Shown: one piece after another, positions 54,986-64,000 of the stretch
Layout: each line of letters begins with the position of its first letter
Position numbering within the stretch: position 1 is the stretch's first letter
Assembly (NCBI GenBank): GCA_052161625.1
Contig: CP197412.1
Reading direction: 5' to 3' (one strand)
DNA from: JBKCUI01 sp052161625
GTDB lineage: Bacteria > Planctomycetota > Planctomycetia > Pirellulales > Pirellulaceae
Length of the DNA: 64,000 nucleotides
Made by a program: the position numbers and the translations under genes
The notes under the pieces: generated by a model
Told to the model about the DNA's origin: nothing
Databases searched by the model: none
The model's input: the letters and a program-made list of their open reading frames with translations, nothing else

Positions 54986-56659
54986 TCATAGGTCGAGGCT
55001 AAAGCTAGAAAACTGCTTACGATCCATTCCCACATCTTCCCAGGTGAAGGAATACTTTCCGATATGGCCAAGGCGAATCGACGTATCCACGAGAGTCGCA
55101 AAACCACAATTCTTGGCTCGCTCGACGAACGCGTAGTCTTCCGCCATGTACCAATTCCCATCCTCGGTTGGGACTATTTCGGGTAAGAAGAACGGAATCA
55201 CGTTTTCACCTCCCATGGTACGACACTCCGTCAATTCATAGTGTCGTGCTATGGCGTCATAAACATCCCGATGCGTCAGCAGAAAACCGGTTCCCGTCTT
55301 GTCCACATCCAGGAGACCACCGTCCACTCCAAGATGGATTCGTTTCGTTCGGCGGTGAAAAATCGTCGCGAAGCTACGCTGACCTTTTTTGGCAACGATT
55401 CCCCCGACCAGTGGCAAACCCCACGAACGAATCTGGTCCACCGCATCGGGATGAAAGGACATGTCATCATCAATCCACATCAGTTCCTCGAATCCATCCC
55501 GCAGCGCTTGGGTTGCTAAGATGTTTCTGGCCAAATCCACCGCAGGAATCCCTCCAAGCCTTCTCACAACATAGCCTCGTTCTTCTAGCTGCCGCAGTGA
55601 TTGTTCGCATTCTGGTTCAATCGAATGGAGGTGAGGGACTAGAATTACGCACTTTCCGCGACGATCACGCGTGGAAATTGGCGAAGATACCGACTCTGGT
55701 TTAAGCGATGCTTTCGCACCCACCCCCAACGAGTACCGATAGGCTACCCTTGGACTAGGCGTTGTCGACGTTGGAAACAATTCGCTACGAACCGGACCCG
55801 TCAGCTTCTGAAATGCTTGTGCAATAAGCTCAAGATCTTTGGGAACAAGGTGCGAGAAGGATTCTCGAATCGCCCCAGCAATGGACTCTTCGATAAGCTC
55901 CCTTCGGAATTCGCAAGGTGTCAATCGTTGTAACCTTTCCTTGCTCTTCGGGTGCGATAGCTCGCTCCATACAAGCACTAACGCATCGATCGGCTTCGCT
56001 CGCTTCCAAGTATCAATAACCCACGCCGTCCAGGATGATAGAAAGGCACGAGTGCAAGACTCCGTTGAGTCTCCGCCACACGATTGCTCCCTCCAGCGTG
56101 CCAACGCCGCTTCGGGGCCATCTAAGATGACAATGCACTTAGAGTTGGGGTAAAGCCAACGGAAGAAGTAGCCGTGGTCGATGGACCAGTTTGTGCTCAT
56201 CGCTCCCCATTCCGTTCCATGCGATGCGTTTGATCTCAGACGCTCCCTCACTTCGTCCTCCACCCAGTTCCTGCAACTACTTGCCAAGCTAGCAGTGCTT
56301 GGAAAGAAACCATTGGTTGTCGCATTTGCTCTCGCAGATCGCTCGGCACTGCTTGGCAGAGACTTGGGTGGTAATTGCTCGGGACTGGGCCAATGCGGTG
56401 TGAACATTCGCAAGTAGTCTGCGAGCGCATCGATTGGACAAGAGGGCTCTTGCGAAAAGCTTGCTATGGGTTCGGGGAACTGGATGGCATCTTGGAAAAG
56501 GGATGTTTGATTGCTTGCGGGGGGTAAACAGATGAACAATGGTCTGCTGTCATTACTCGCATCATTGCAAGTCTCCCTTATTTGCACCGCACGGAAACCG
56601 CGTTCGATCGAACAAACAGGCAATACGATACCCAAGGGGGATTCGAAAAGATCTTGCAT
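54986..56659 (-). CDS. Putative GT-A-fold glycosyltransferase with sulfotransferase-like N-terminus
   Basis: 557 residues from the ATG at 56659, chosen for the GGAGGAG site 9 bases upstream; the frame is open to 56716. The N-terminal half reads as the same sulfotransferase-like domain (YFFRWLYPNSKCIVILDGPE, LARWREQSCGG). The C-terminal half has LEERGYVVRRLGGIPAVDLA, the DxD in EELMWIDDDMSFHP, VGGIVAKKGQRSF and AEDYAFVERAKNCGF, as in glycosyltransferases that use a nucleotide sugar and a divalent metal. It is first of a two-gene operon with 53384. Acceptor unknown. Its 5' end overlaps the start region of the RHS gene on the other strand. Confidence 0.78.
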   Translation of the reverse strand: MQDLFESPLGIVLPVCSIERGFRAVQIRETCNDASNDSRPLFICLPPASNQTSLFQDAIQFPEPIASFSQEPSCPIDALADYLRMFTPHWPSPEQLPPKSLPSSAERSARANATTNGFFPSTASLASSCRNWVEDEVRERLRSNASHGTEWGAMSTNWSIDHGYFFRWLYPNSKCIVILDGPEAALARWREQSCGGDSTESCTRAFLSSWTAWVIDTWKRAKPIDALVLVWSELSHPKSKERLQRLTPCEFRRELIEESIAGAIRESFSHLVPKDLELIAQAFQKLTGPVRSELFPTSTTPSPRVAYRYSLGVGAKASLKPESVSSPISTRDRRGKCVILVPHLHSIEPECEQSLRQLEERGYVVRRLGGIPAVDLARNILATQALRDGFEELMWIDDDMSFHPDAVDQIRSWGLPLVGGIVAKKGQRSFATIFHRRTKRIHLGVDGGLLDVDKTGTGFLLTHRDVYDAIARHYELTECRTMGGENVIPFFLPEIVPTEDGNWYMAEDYAFVERAKNCGFATLVDTSIRLGHIGKYSFTWEDVGMDRKQFSSFSLDL

Positions 56660-56689
56660 TCGATTAGCTCCTCCCTGGTTTCCTCTTGA

Positions 56690-59600
56690 TCGAAGCACCG
56701 AATACGTTCGCTCCACAACGACCCGTGATGTTTACGGGAATGTTACCAGCAACGATTGGGGCGAAGTTCTTACGACCATTTCACCTGATCCGGATAAGAC
56801 AGCAACGACCAACGGTCCGCGCACCCGGCAAACTACCACCATTTCTTATTCCAACAACAACCCAACCTCGGTCGATAGTCCATTGGTGAGCGCCACCGCT
56901 TACACATGGAATGATACCTACGATGCCATGACATCCTACACGGATGAACTTGGTAACAAAGTCTATCAAGTGATCGACTCCGCAACCGGATTGGTCACAC
57001 AAAGACGATGGGAACAAAAAGCATCCACCGCGAATTGGCAAAACGCATCGCTGACCGTGGATGTTAATGGGGACACCTTTGTGAGTCCCATCGATGCACT
57101 CGCGATCGTGAACTATGTCAACTCCAACGGTGAGGCACCCGCCGCAGCCAGTTCCGCCGCTCCACCTTATTTAGACGTGGATGGCAATGGTTTGGTGACC
57201 AACGCCGATGCCGACTATGTCATTGCCTATATCAACGTAGTCAACTCTGGAGGAACACCTTACGCGCCTCCCACTGCATCAACTTCGGCAGACACGATCC
57301 AGCAAGTCGATATTACCTACGTAACCACGTCTGGTCTCCCGAAGGGGCTTGTCGCGACAGAAACCGTCCAGACGGGAAGAACCTCCGGCACGCGAGTAAC
57401 CACCTATCAGTATATCAATACCCCCTCGGATCCAGCGCGCCACGCTCGAGTCTCGTCGATTACGGAAACAGGAGATAGCGTCAATGCAGTAACCTCCTTT
57501 ACCTATGACAACCGAGGGAATATAAGCTCGGTGACCGACCCCGCAGGGCGAGTTACGAAGTTCTGGCATGATAATCGCGACCGGTTGATTGCGACCATGT
57601 CGCCGGATCCAGATGGGACCGGTTCGCTTCTACCTGTTCTCACTCGCTACGACTACGATAGCCACGATAACCTTATTGCTTCGGAATTGATCAACTCTCG
57701 AGTGGAGGGGACCAAACTCTACGTCACGGCGTTGATCACCAGTTACACGTATGATGCGATGGGGAGGCAGACTAGCACGGTTACCCAACGACCGGACTTG
57801 GAATGGCACTTAACCTACTCAAGCTCGACCGTTGGCCTAACGAGCACCAAACCATCTTCGACCTCGCCGATTACCACCTCGATTTTGGAAGCATACGCCG
57901 CAGCGAATTCGCGGATCGTCAACACACCGGCGTCCAATTCGTCCTATCGGGGCCTTGTGAGCGAAGTTTCCTATTTTGGAACGGCGAACACCATCACCGA
58001 AACCATTTCGAACAATGGTAGCGATTCAAGAGTCTTTAAAACCGAATACGACTTGCTAAACCGACCGGTCAAGTCAGTCACTCCTGCACCGGGATCTGGC
58101 TATACCTCCAAAACCGGAGAGCAGTTGGAGTCGGGTGGTATTGTCTCTCGAGTGGAGTACGACAATTTAGGAAATGTCGTTGCCTCCCGCGACGGTCTCA
58201 ACAATCTCACCAAGTTCACTTACGATGATTTGAACCGCGTCACTTCGATCGGAACACCGCATCCAACGACTTCCGGCTCCACCTTGGATACGGCAATCGA
58301 ATACTTTGAGAGTGCCAAAGGTTGGATCACGAAATCGAACGATCCTCTTGGGATCAAGACCTTCGCAGAATCCGACATGCTCGGGAGAACCGTTCGCGTT
58401 TCTGGTAGCGGTGTGAGCACCCAGTCGGTTAGTTACTGGAAAGACGGATTACTGAAATCCACTACCGATGGATTCGGTCAAGTCACCGATTACGCTTACG
58501 ATCGACAAGGGCGATTGACTTCCGTCACCGCTCCAGCCGCGACATCCGGCGGGACTCGACCTGTCTCCAACTGGACCTATGCAGTCGATAGCTTGCTTTC
58601 AACGGCAGTTGACCCGTTGAGCCGAACGACGACCTATCAGTACGATGCGGGCGGAAGAATCCAATCGGTTGTTTCACCCGATCCCGACGGAACTGGATCG
58701 CTTGTGAGTGCTTATTCCAAAGTACTGCGAGACTCCGTAGGCAACGTCATGGCAAGCACCGATGCGGTGAACGAACCGCTAGGGAATTGGAATCTGTTCA
58801 CGTACGATTCCTGGTTCCGAAACACCTCTTCGATAGATGCCCTGGGCGCTGTCACCTCCACGAACTTTGATGTTTTCGGAAATGTGACGAGCGTCGTGGA
58901 CCCTCTGAACAATACGACCAGCTATACTTACAACAAGCTCCAACAGCTCGTAACGGAGAACAAGGGAACGGACCGTTCTTTCTCGTATGATGCCAACGGA
59001 AACCTTGCTACTTTGACCGACCGAAATAGCCGTGTAACGACCTATACGTACGACAACCGAAACCGACTCACCAACGAGTCCTGGGGTGGGACGCGTACTC
59101 TCGGTTACACCTACGATTCTATCGATCGCCTTACGGCAATCAGCGATTCCGACTCTCTCGCACTCGACTTTTCCTTTGCGTACGATTCCCGCAGCCAACT
59201 GCAGGGGGAAGTCCAATCCGGAAGCTCCTACCTGCTTGGCAAGTCGTTCGCGTTCGACCGTGATTATGACAATGTCGGCAACCAGACGAAACTCGCATCC
59301 ATCATCGGTGGAGCTCTTTCGGGTACCGATATCACCGGTGGGATCAAAGACTTCGCCAACACTTACACCTACGACTACCTGAATCGCAGGACCTCTGCCA
59401 CGCAATCGCAAGCCAGCGGAGGGAACTCGGTTGCGGCCAAGCATGTCACAACGGCATTCAATCTGGCTTCCCAGATCACCGATGTTCGCCGTTACTCCGA
59501 TACGACCAACTCGTCTGCCAATCTGGAAGCCCATACACGTCATTCCTTTGATTCGGCAGGGAGGCTCAAGAGCATTACGCATTCGAAGACCGAACTGGGG

Positions 59601-61406
59601 GCAGGAGTCAACTGGGACGGTACCTCGAGCTTGCCATCGACAGGAACGTTCGCAGCCTACTTCTTGAGCTATGATGCGGACAATCGGATCACCAGCTTGG
59701 CATCGCGAGCCGATGGGTTTGTGACCAATTTCACTTACGATATCATCGACCAGTTGACGGCAGCGACAACGTCCGCGATTAGCGGACTTTCGATGCCGTT
59801 TTCCCCGACGGCTGAATCGTACAATCTGGATGAGAACGGTAACCGCAAATCTTCTGGAGGTGCTTCGCAATCAGCAAGCGGTACGCACAACCGGCTTCAG
59901 ACCGATGGAACCTACAATTACACCTACGATAACGAAGGAAACGTTACCCGACGGACCAAGATTAGCGACAATACCGTAACCGATTACACCTGGGACTATC
60001 GCAATCGATTAGCGACCGTGACCGACAAAGTTTCGGCTTCCGGCGCAACGCTTAAGCAGGTGGAGTACACCTATGACGCCTTCGACCAGCGAACCGCGAA
60101 GCGAGTGGACATCGATGGCAATGGGACATGGGATCGTTACGAAGTGTACACTTGGGCCGATGGCCAAGAAGTCCAGCGCTGGGTCGATTCCGACGGCGCA
60201 GGGACAGGTCAAAAGCTCCGACTTGCTAATCGCTATCTGTGGGCTGAATCGGTCGACCAACTGCTCTCCGACGAGCAGTACGCTTCTGGGACAGGGATGG
60301 AGGTCGATGCAACCACCGCGTCAGGCACAGCGGGCACGACCCTCTGGGCTCTCACAGACCATTTAGGAAGTGTGCGGGACTTGCTCGACAATAACGGCGT
60401 CGTACGCGAGCACAACGTTTTTGATAGCTTCGGCAGGCTGATTCGGGAGGTGGACTACAACTCCTCTGGTACCGCGATATCGAGTACGGACGCAGCAGCG
60501 GTGGACAGTATATTTGGCTACACAGGTCGCAACTGGGATTCCGACATTGGAATGCAGTACAACCGAGCTCGCTGGTACGATCCGCAAACCGGCCGCTGGC
60601 TCAGCCAAGACCCCATCGGCTTCGCCGCAGGGGATGCGAATCTGTATCGGTATGTGGGCAACAAACCTACCATGGCAACGGATCCGACCGGGTTGCAGGA
60701 GCCAACAGCTCTGCCTACTCCAGAGGAGATGGAACGCATTCGTCGTGAATTGGGACGTAATCGAGCAATGGGAGGTATTGCACTTGGTGCCCATGGACAT
60801 GGGGTTCCAGCTGGAAGCTTTGCTCGAAATGATGGCGTGTTTCGTGGCGGTATTGACCCTGACGCGTTAGCACGTCGACTGTCAGCGATGGCTACATCGG
60901 CAGAGGGAAAGAGTGAGGGAGACCGGGTCGGACGCGCGATTGCAAATACCTTCAATCAAAATTCGGGATGGTGGCGATTCCCGAAGATACCTCTTTTTGG
61001 ACCGGACGAACGAAGTAAGCGAATCTTCTGTTACGAATGGGCTTGGGCTTTCCACGATGCGTTTATGCACGAAAGCTCGGGAGATCATTTCAAAGCCAAA
61101 GTTCAATCATCGATCACGGATGACCTCAAGGTTCATTACTGGCTTAAGATTACCTCTGCGGATGGAAAAACGGAAGTTTATGTAGATGATGGTTTCTGGG
61201 AAACCGACGAAAAAACTGGGGTCCGCATCTACATCCATGACGCAAAGCCTATGGGGGGAGCGTACAAGTTTGATTCTGGAGGCCCAATTAGCGAGAAGTC
61301 GAGAGACAAGGTTTGGGCACCGCCATTCTATGATCATCGTAATTTCAAACGTGGAGTTGATCCGAATTGCGGTGACTGGGAAGGGTTAAACCATCTCTCT
61401 CCCTAA
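56690..61406 (+). CDS. RHS-repeat protein with internal dockerin and C-terminal toxin candidate, 5'-truncated
   Basis: A frame open from 56511 to 61406. Protein-like RHS sequence only begins near 56690 (STEYVRSTTTRDVYGNVTS); everything before it is antisense to the glycosyltransferase gene and its ribosome site. There is no signal peptide. A type I dockerin (two loops, DVNGDTFVSPIDALAIVNYV and DVDGNGLVTNADADYVIAYI) lies at 57056-57240. About 25 YD repeats follow. The RHS core ends with RYVGNKPTMATDPTGLQEP at about 60700. The last ~235 residues are a variable toxin-type tip with CYEWAWAFHDAF, KVHYWLK and YVDDGFW, which fits a Cys-His-Asp papain- or transglutaminase-like site. The gene may have lost its 5' part by rearrangement. 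Confidence 0.8.
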
Positions 61407-61423
61407 GTAAATGGATTCCAACT

Positions 61424-61909
61424 ATGTCCACCTCACCGAGAATTAACGCTGATACACATCAATCGATTGTTCGATTGATGTGTATCGGTTTACTGGTTGG
61501 CATATTGATCCCGATTGGAAAAGCGCTTAGTGGATTGCAAATTGGAGAACTCTTTCGGATATGGATGTGCATCGTATGGCTTGCAATGGTTGCTGAAATT
61601 CCAGTTCGATTCTTCTTTTTTCGGTCATTCATTGTGGGAATTACAGTCTCGATCATCGGCGCGGTCTTAGCGTCATTCGTCGCGGAACCGTTTAATGAGC
61701 TGCACAGCAAAAACCGCAATGGACCGCAAATCTTTACAGGGGCCGTTGTACTTTTCGTTATCACTCATGTAGCCGTTGTCGTTGTGATTTCATTCTTGGC
61801 GAACAAGCTCAAAGTCAAGCGGATGAAACACGTTACCTCGCTGGTAAACCCGCCGGAAAGTGAACATGGCCAAAGCAGCAACGTTGCAAGTCCGGCGGAA
61901 CCTCTGTAG
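61424..61909 (+). CDS. Membrane protein, candidate immunity protein of the RHS tip
   Basis: 161 residues, starting 17 bp after the RHS stop. Four hydrophobic helices (LMCIGLLVGILIPIGKAL, WMCIVWLAMVAEIPV, FIVGITVSIIGAVLASFV, IFTGAVVLFVITHVAVVVVI) then a polar tail. Immunity genes lie directly behind RHS tips, and membrane forms exist. No family match is known to me, so the role rests on position only. Confidence 0.6.
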   Translation: MSTSPRINADTHQSIVRLMCIGLLVGILIPIGKALSGLQIGELFRIWMCIVWLAMVAEIPVRFFFFRSFIVGITVSIIGAVLASFVAEPFNELHSKNRNGPQIFTGAVVLFVITHVAVVVVISFLANKLKVKRMKHVTSLVNPPESEHGQSSNVASPAEPL

Positions 61910-62803
61910 ATGTTCCAACGTGTGATGCTCGAAGTGCATTGATGCGTTGCGTTGTCGAGGCGGTTTGAACTGAAGAGGGACGACACGATGTCGTCCCCAT
62001 GTCTTAGCAGGATGCGTCCCCCGCTTGAAGTGAATTGGCTGTTGATGCAAGCCGGTTCGGTTAGAAGTGTTCCCGGTTGGAATCGCTTGGGACAATTGCA
62101 CCGGCCAGAGAAGATGAGAACTGAGATAGCGAGACATGGACGTCGAGCTGAAGACGGGCGGGATGGCAAGGATGCCAGTCGGATACGACGCGAACACGAA
62201 ACGGCGAATCAGGTACCAGGCTTCAGGAATCAGAATTCAGTGAACCAGCCAAGGCAGTCTCCAACAGAAAAGAGTAGCGGCGTTCGCGGCGTGTCCGACC
62301 GAGCGAAGCGAGTCCCGCCCAGCGGAGGCGGAGCACGAGCGAGGATGATGAGTTGCCGCCGCTTGCGCACCGATCGAGTTCCATCGAAGGAAGCGAACGT
62401 AACGAACCAGTAAATGTCCCAATGTGAGATAACCGGCGGTGACGATTCATCCCCCGCGGGTCCGAAGGGCACGATGCCCGTAGGACCGTGCGCAGCCGAA
62501 GCCAGGGCATGGAAGCCCGCTACAAGACAGATGAGGAATGGATTCCGAATACCGATTTTTTGAGGGCGGTCGCGGAGGGCATTGGGAGCCTAAGCGACCA
62601 AAGCCCGTAGCGGTGAAGTGCCAGCCCTGTTGCAAGGCGGTGGCGAAGCGTTGACGTTCTGCGGGGATCGAAGCCAACCGCGTTCAAAGCATCGGACCAA
62701 TTCTCCAATGCAAACCAAGCTCGAACGATAGAAAACATCCCCGCAGTACGGCATAAGCGCAGTCCACCCGCAGAAGGCAGTTGGAACCACCGGCAGGCCC
62801 GCC

Positions 62804-63134
62804 GCTCGAAGCGCATCGGCCCGTTACCTTGCGAGTGAGGTTGGAAGCATTCGACGTCGAAGCGCATTGGCTCGTCGCCTTGATAAGACGGCCTGAAGCG
62901 TTCGACTTGGAAGCGTCATGGCTCATTGCCTCATGAGTTCAGTCGGAATCGTTACGGCTTCAAAGCGCCAAGCGGCGTAGCCTTGATAGAACAGTTCGAA
63001 CCGTTACCAGTAGCGCCCGCGATAGCCGGAAGCGGTGAAGCTTAGTGGACTTGATCGACAGCCATACGGCTTGAACCATTCGACTTGGAGGCTTGCTTGC
63101 TCGTCGCCTCAAAGAACACGGCTTGAACTACCGC
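62804..63134. repeat. Degenerate 51 bp tandem repeat
   Basis: Units at 62804-62854, 62855-62905, 62906-62956, 62957-63007, then one of 76 bp (25 extra bases) at 63008-63083, and 63084-63134. Shared pattern: a beginning like CTTGGAAGCG, a middle TTGGCTCGTCGCCTTGA, and an end like GGCTTGAACCGTTCGA. Identity between units is roughly half. 51 is 17 codons, but no unit-spanning frame stays open convincingly. Confidence 0.7.
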
Positions 63135-63690
63135 AAGGAATAAACAGTCAAAAGGGCCAGAAACGGTAGCGGAAGGGCTTGTAGTGGAATTCGAGGCTTC
63201 ACACTTGGCGCAGTGAAGAGACGTAGCGGAACGGAGAGTTGTAGTGAGGAACGAACGAAAACTCGGAATGGAGCGAAGGAACGCAACGGAGCGGATTGAG
63301 CCTCGAATGCAACGGAAAGCCCGGACGCGGTGGCCATGCGAGAAAAGCCTGAACCGATTGAGTTCGAAGCTAGGAAGCGGCCATAAGCTGTTCGATCTTA
63401 GGACGAGCAAGGAAGGCATCGATAAGCTTCAACAAATCCACGGCATGACGCACCCAGCGGATAACCCCAAGCCTGACGATGAAGCAGAAGCCGAAGGCGA
63501 CACAACGAAACCTCGTTCATCGCAACCCGAAGCATCAGCAAGGGACGAACCACCTTCATCGGAATCGGAACTTCTAAGCGAACCGGAACCGCCAAGCGAA
63601 CGAGAATCGCGAAGCGATACGTAGCTGCTGAACTCTAAATCACGCTCTCAAGTTCGCGCACGCTCGTACCTCAAACATCTTTCTTCTTTT

Positions 63691-63733
63691 AGCTGCTAAG
63701 CGTTAGCAGCTATGTTCAGGCCGCAGGCCTGAA
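63691..63733. other. Two adjacent perfect hairpins
   Basis: AGCTGCTAA-GCG-TTAGCAGCT at 63691-63711 and TTCAGGCC-GCA-GGCCTGAA at 63715-63733. Both have 3-base loops. They stand about 100 bp before the ATG of the ORF at 63836, so they could be an operator or transcript structure. No T run follows. Confidence 0.6.
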
Positions 63734-63835
63734 CGGGGACAGCCGAGCCGCTAAAAAGAAAAAGTTCTTTGGGCTCTTTGCCATCTCTGGCTTCGCGAGC
63801 TGCATCAGCCGCGCCCAGCGGTTATACTGGCAGCT

Positions 63836-64000
63836 ATGTCTACGACTGCATCGAGCTACCCTGAAACCCTCATCTGGAGCGGATCAAGTGCGTCTCTAAA
63901 ACTGCACTCGCGCGCACGCGAGGCCGAAACAGAATTCTGCGCCGGGGTGAGCATCACTAAGTCGTTAGAGCGCATCGAGATACCGCAGTGGATTGAAAAT
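63836..64000 (+). CDS. Partial ORF at right edge
   Basis: An ATG at 63836 opens a frame of 55 codons that is still open at the window end (MSTTASSYPETLIWSGSSAS, then LKLHSRAREAETEFCAGVSI). Too short to identify. Codon use looks coding-like but no ribosome site is clear (a GGCAGCT stretch lies upstream). Confidence 0.4.
   Translation, partial: MSTTASSYPETLIWSGSSASLKLHSRAREAETEFCAGVSITKSLERIEIPQWIEN

Larger units (their letters stand above)
61910..63835. other. 1.9 kb gene-free region downstream of the RHS unit
   Basis: Many short frames on both strands but none with protein-family resemblance or a ribosome site. The sequence is rich in GAAGC/CGAAG words. It includes the 51 bp degenerate repeat at 62804-63134 and two perfect hairpins near 63700. 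It may be the decayed remains of further RHS tips or a decayed coding repeat. Confidence 0.5.

Noticed and set aside
58779..59870. 363-codon frame antisense to the RHS gene
   Set aside because: Arises from periodic RHS codons; no protein resemblance.
62223..63624. Several 60-135 codon frames behind the RHS unit
   Set aside because: All lie in biased or repetitive DNA, overlap each other on both strands, and have no ribosome sites.

Overview
This 64 kb window is most likely from a planctomycete, probably a Pirellulaceae-like (Rhodopirellula-type) genome. The main reasons are an ECF sigma factor beside a Ser/Thr kinase with kinesin-light-chain-type TPRs, a second kinase fused to a Cache sensor, a free-standing RNA polymerase alpha C-terminal domain protein, secreted proteins with long n-regions, a dockerin inside an RHS protein, and long runs of non-coding DNA between accessory genes. 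This is inferred from gene content; there is no rRNA in the window.

Left part (1-29.8 kb) is mostly core genome. It holds the start of a large exported alpha-2-macroglobulin-like protein, a Cache-kinase, an SDR enzyme divergent from a transaldolase, clpC, an HTH/receiver regulator, pnp and rpsO (in the classic rpsO-pnp order), an ECF sigma factor, an alpha-CTD-like protein, a patch of small genes and decayed genes (DUF1990, a CIA30 relic, a cupin, DUF1294, an AbiEii remnant), tRNA-Ser(UGA), DUF2200, uvrB, a DUF1573 exported protein, then guaA-ettA-GNAT and a SEC-C/DUF1186-like protein.

Middle part (29.8-50 kb) is accessory and mosaic. An IS3-type relic with 16 bp terminal inverted repeats has been filled by five exact-length 152 bp tandem repeats. 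Next to it lies a three-domain esterase-xylanase-hydrolase. A defence island follows: a Pycsar-type operon (CNBD-TIR effector plus class III cyclase, the effector broken by one extra T in a homopolymer), a DUF2188 protein, and an XRE-ImmA/IrrE plus PIN toxin-antitoxin pair. A 1.1 kb module (two tiny ORFs plus a four-helix-bundle gene) occurs twice, at 39.3-40.5 and 46.9-48.0 kb, and a third, partial copy lies at 35.2 kb. Both full copies end on a fragment of a tRNA-Pro-like 3' end, and together they bracket a 7.5 kb cassette carrying ECF sigma, a HAF-like exported protein and a TPR kinase. Beyond the second copy are an integrase-type tail, a DUF488 gene with a conserved-looking partner of unknown function, and an RHH antitoxin-like gene.

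Right part (50-64 kb) has several unrecognised small proteins (two of them paralogues with a CxxCW motif), a tandem pair of glycosyltransferase-like proteins of which one has lost its DxD motif, a 5'-truncated RHS/dockerin protein with a C-terminal cysteine-protease-like toxin candidate, a membrane protein that could be its immunity factor, and about 1.9 kb of gene-free DNA containing a degenerate 51 bp repeat. A partial ORF runs off the right edge.
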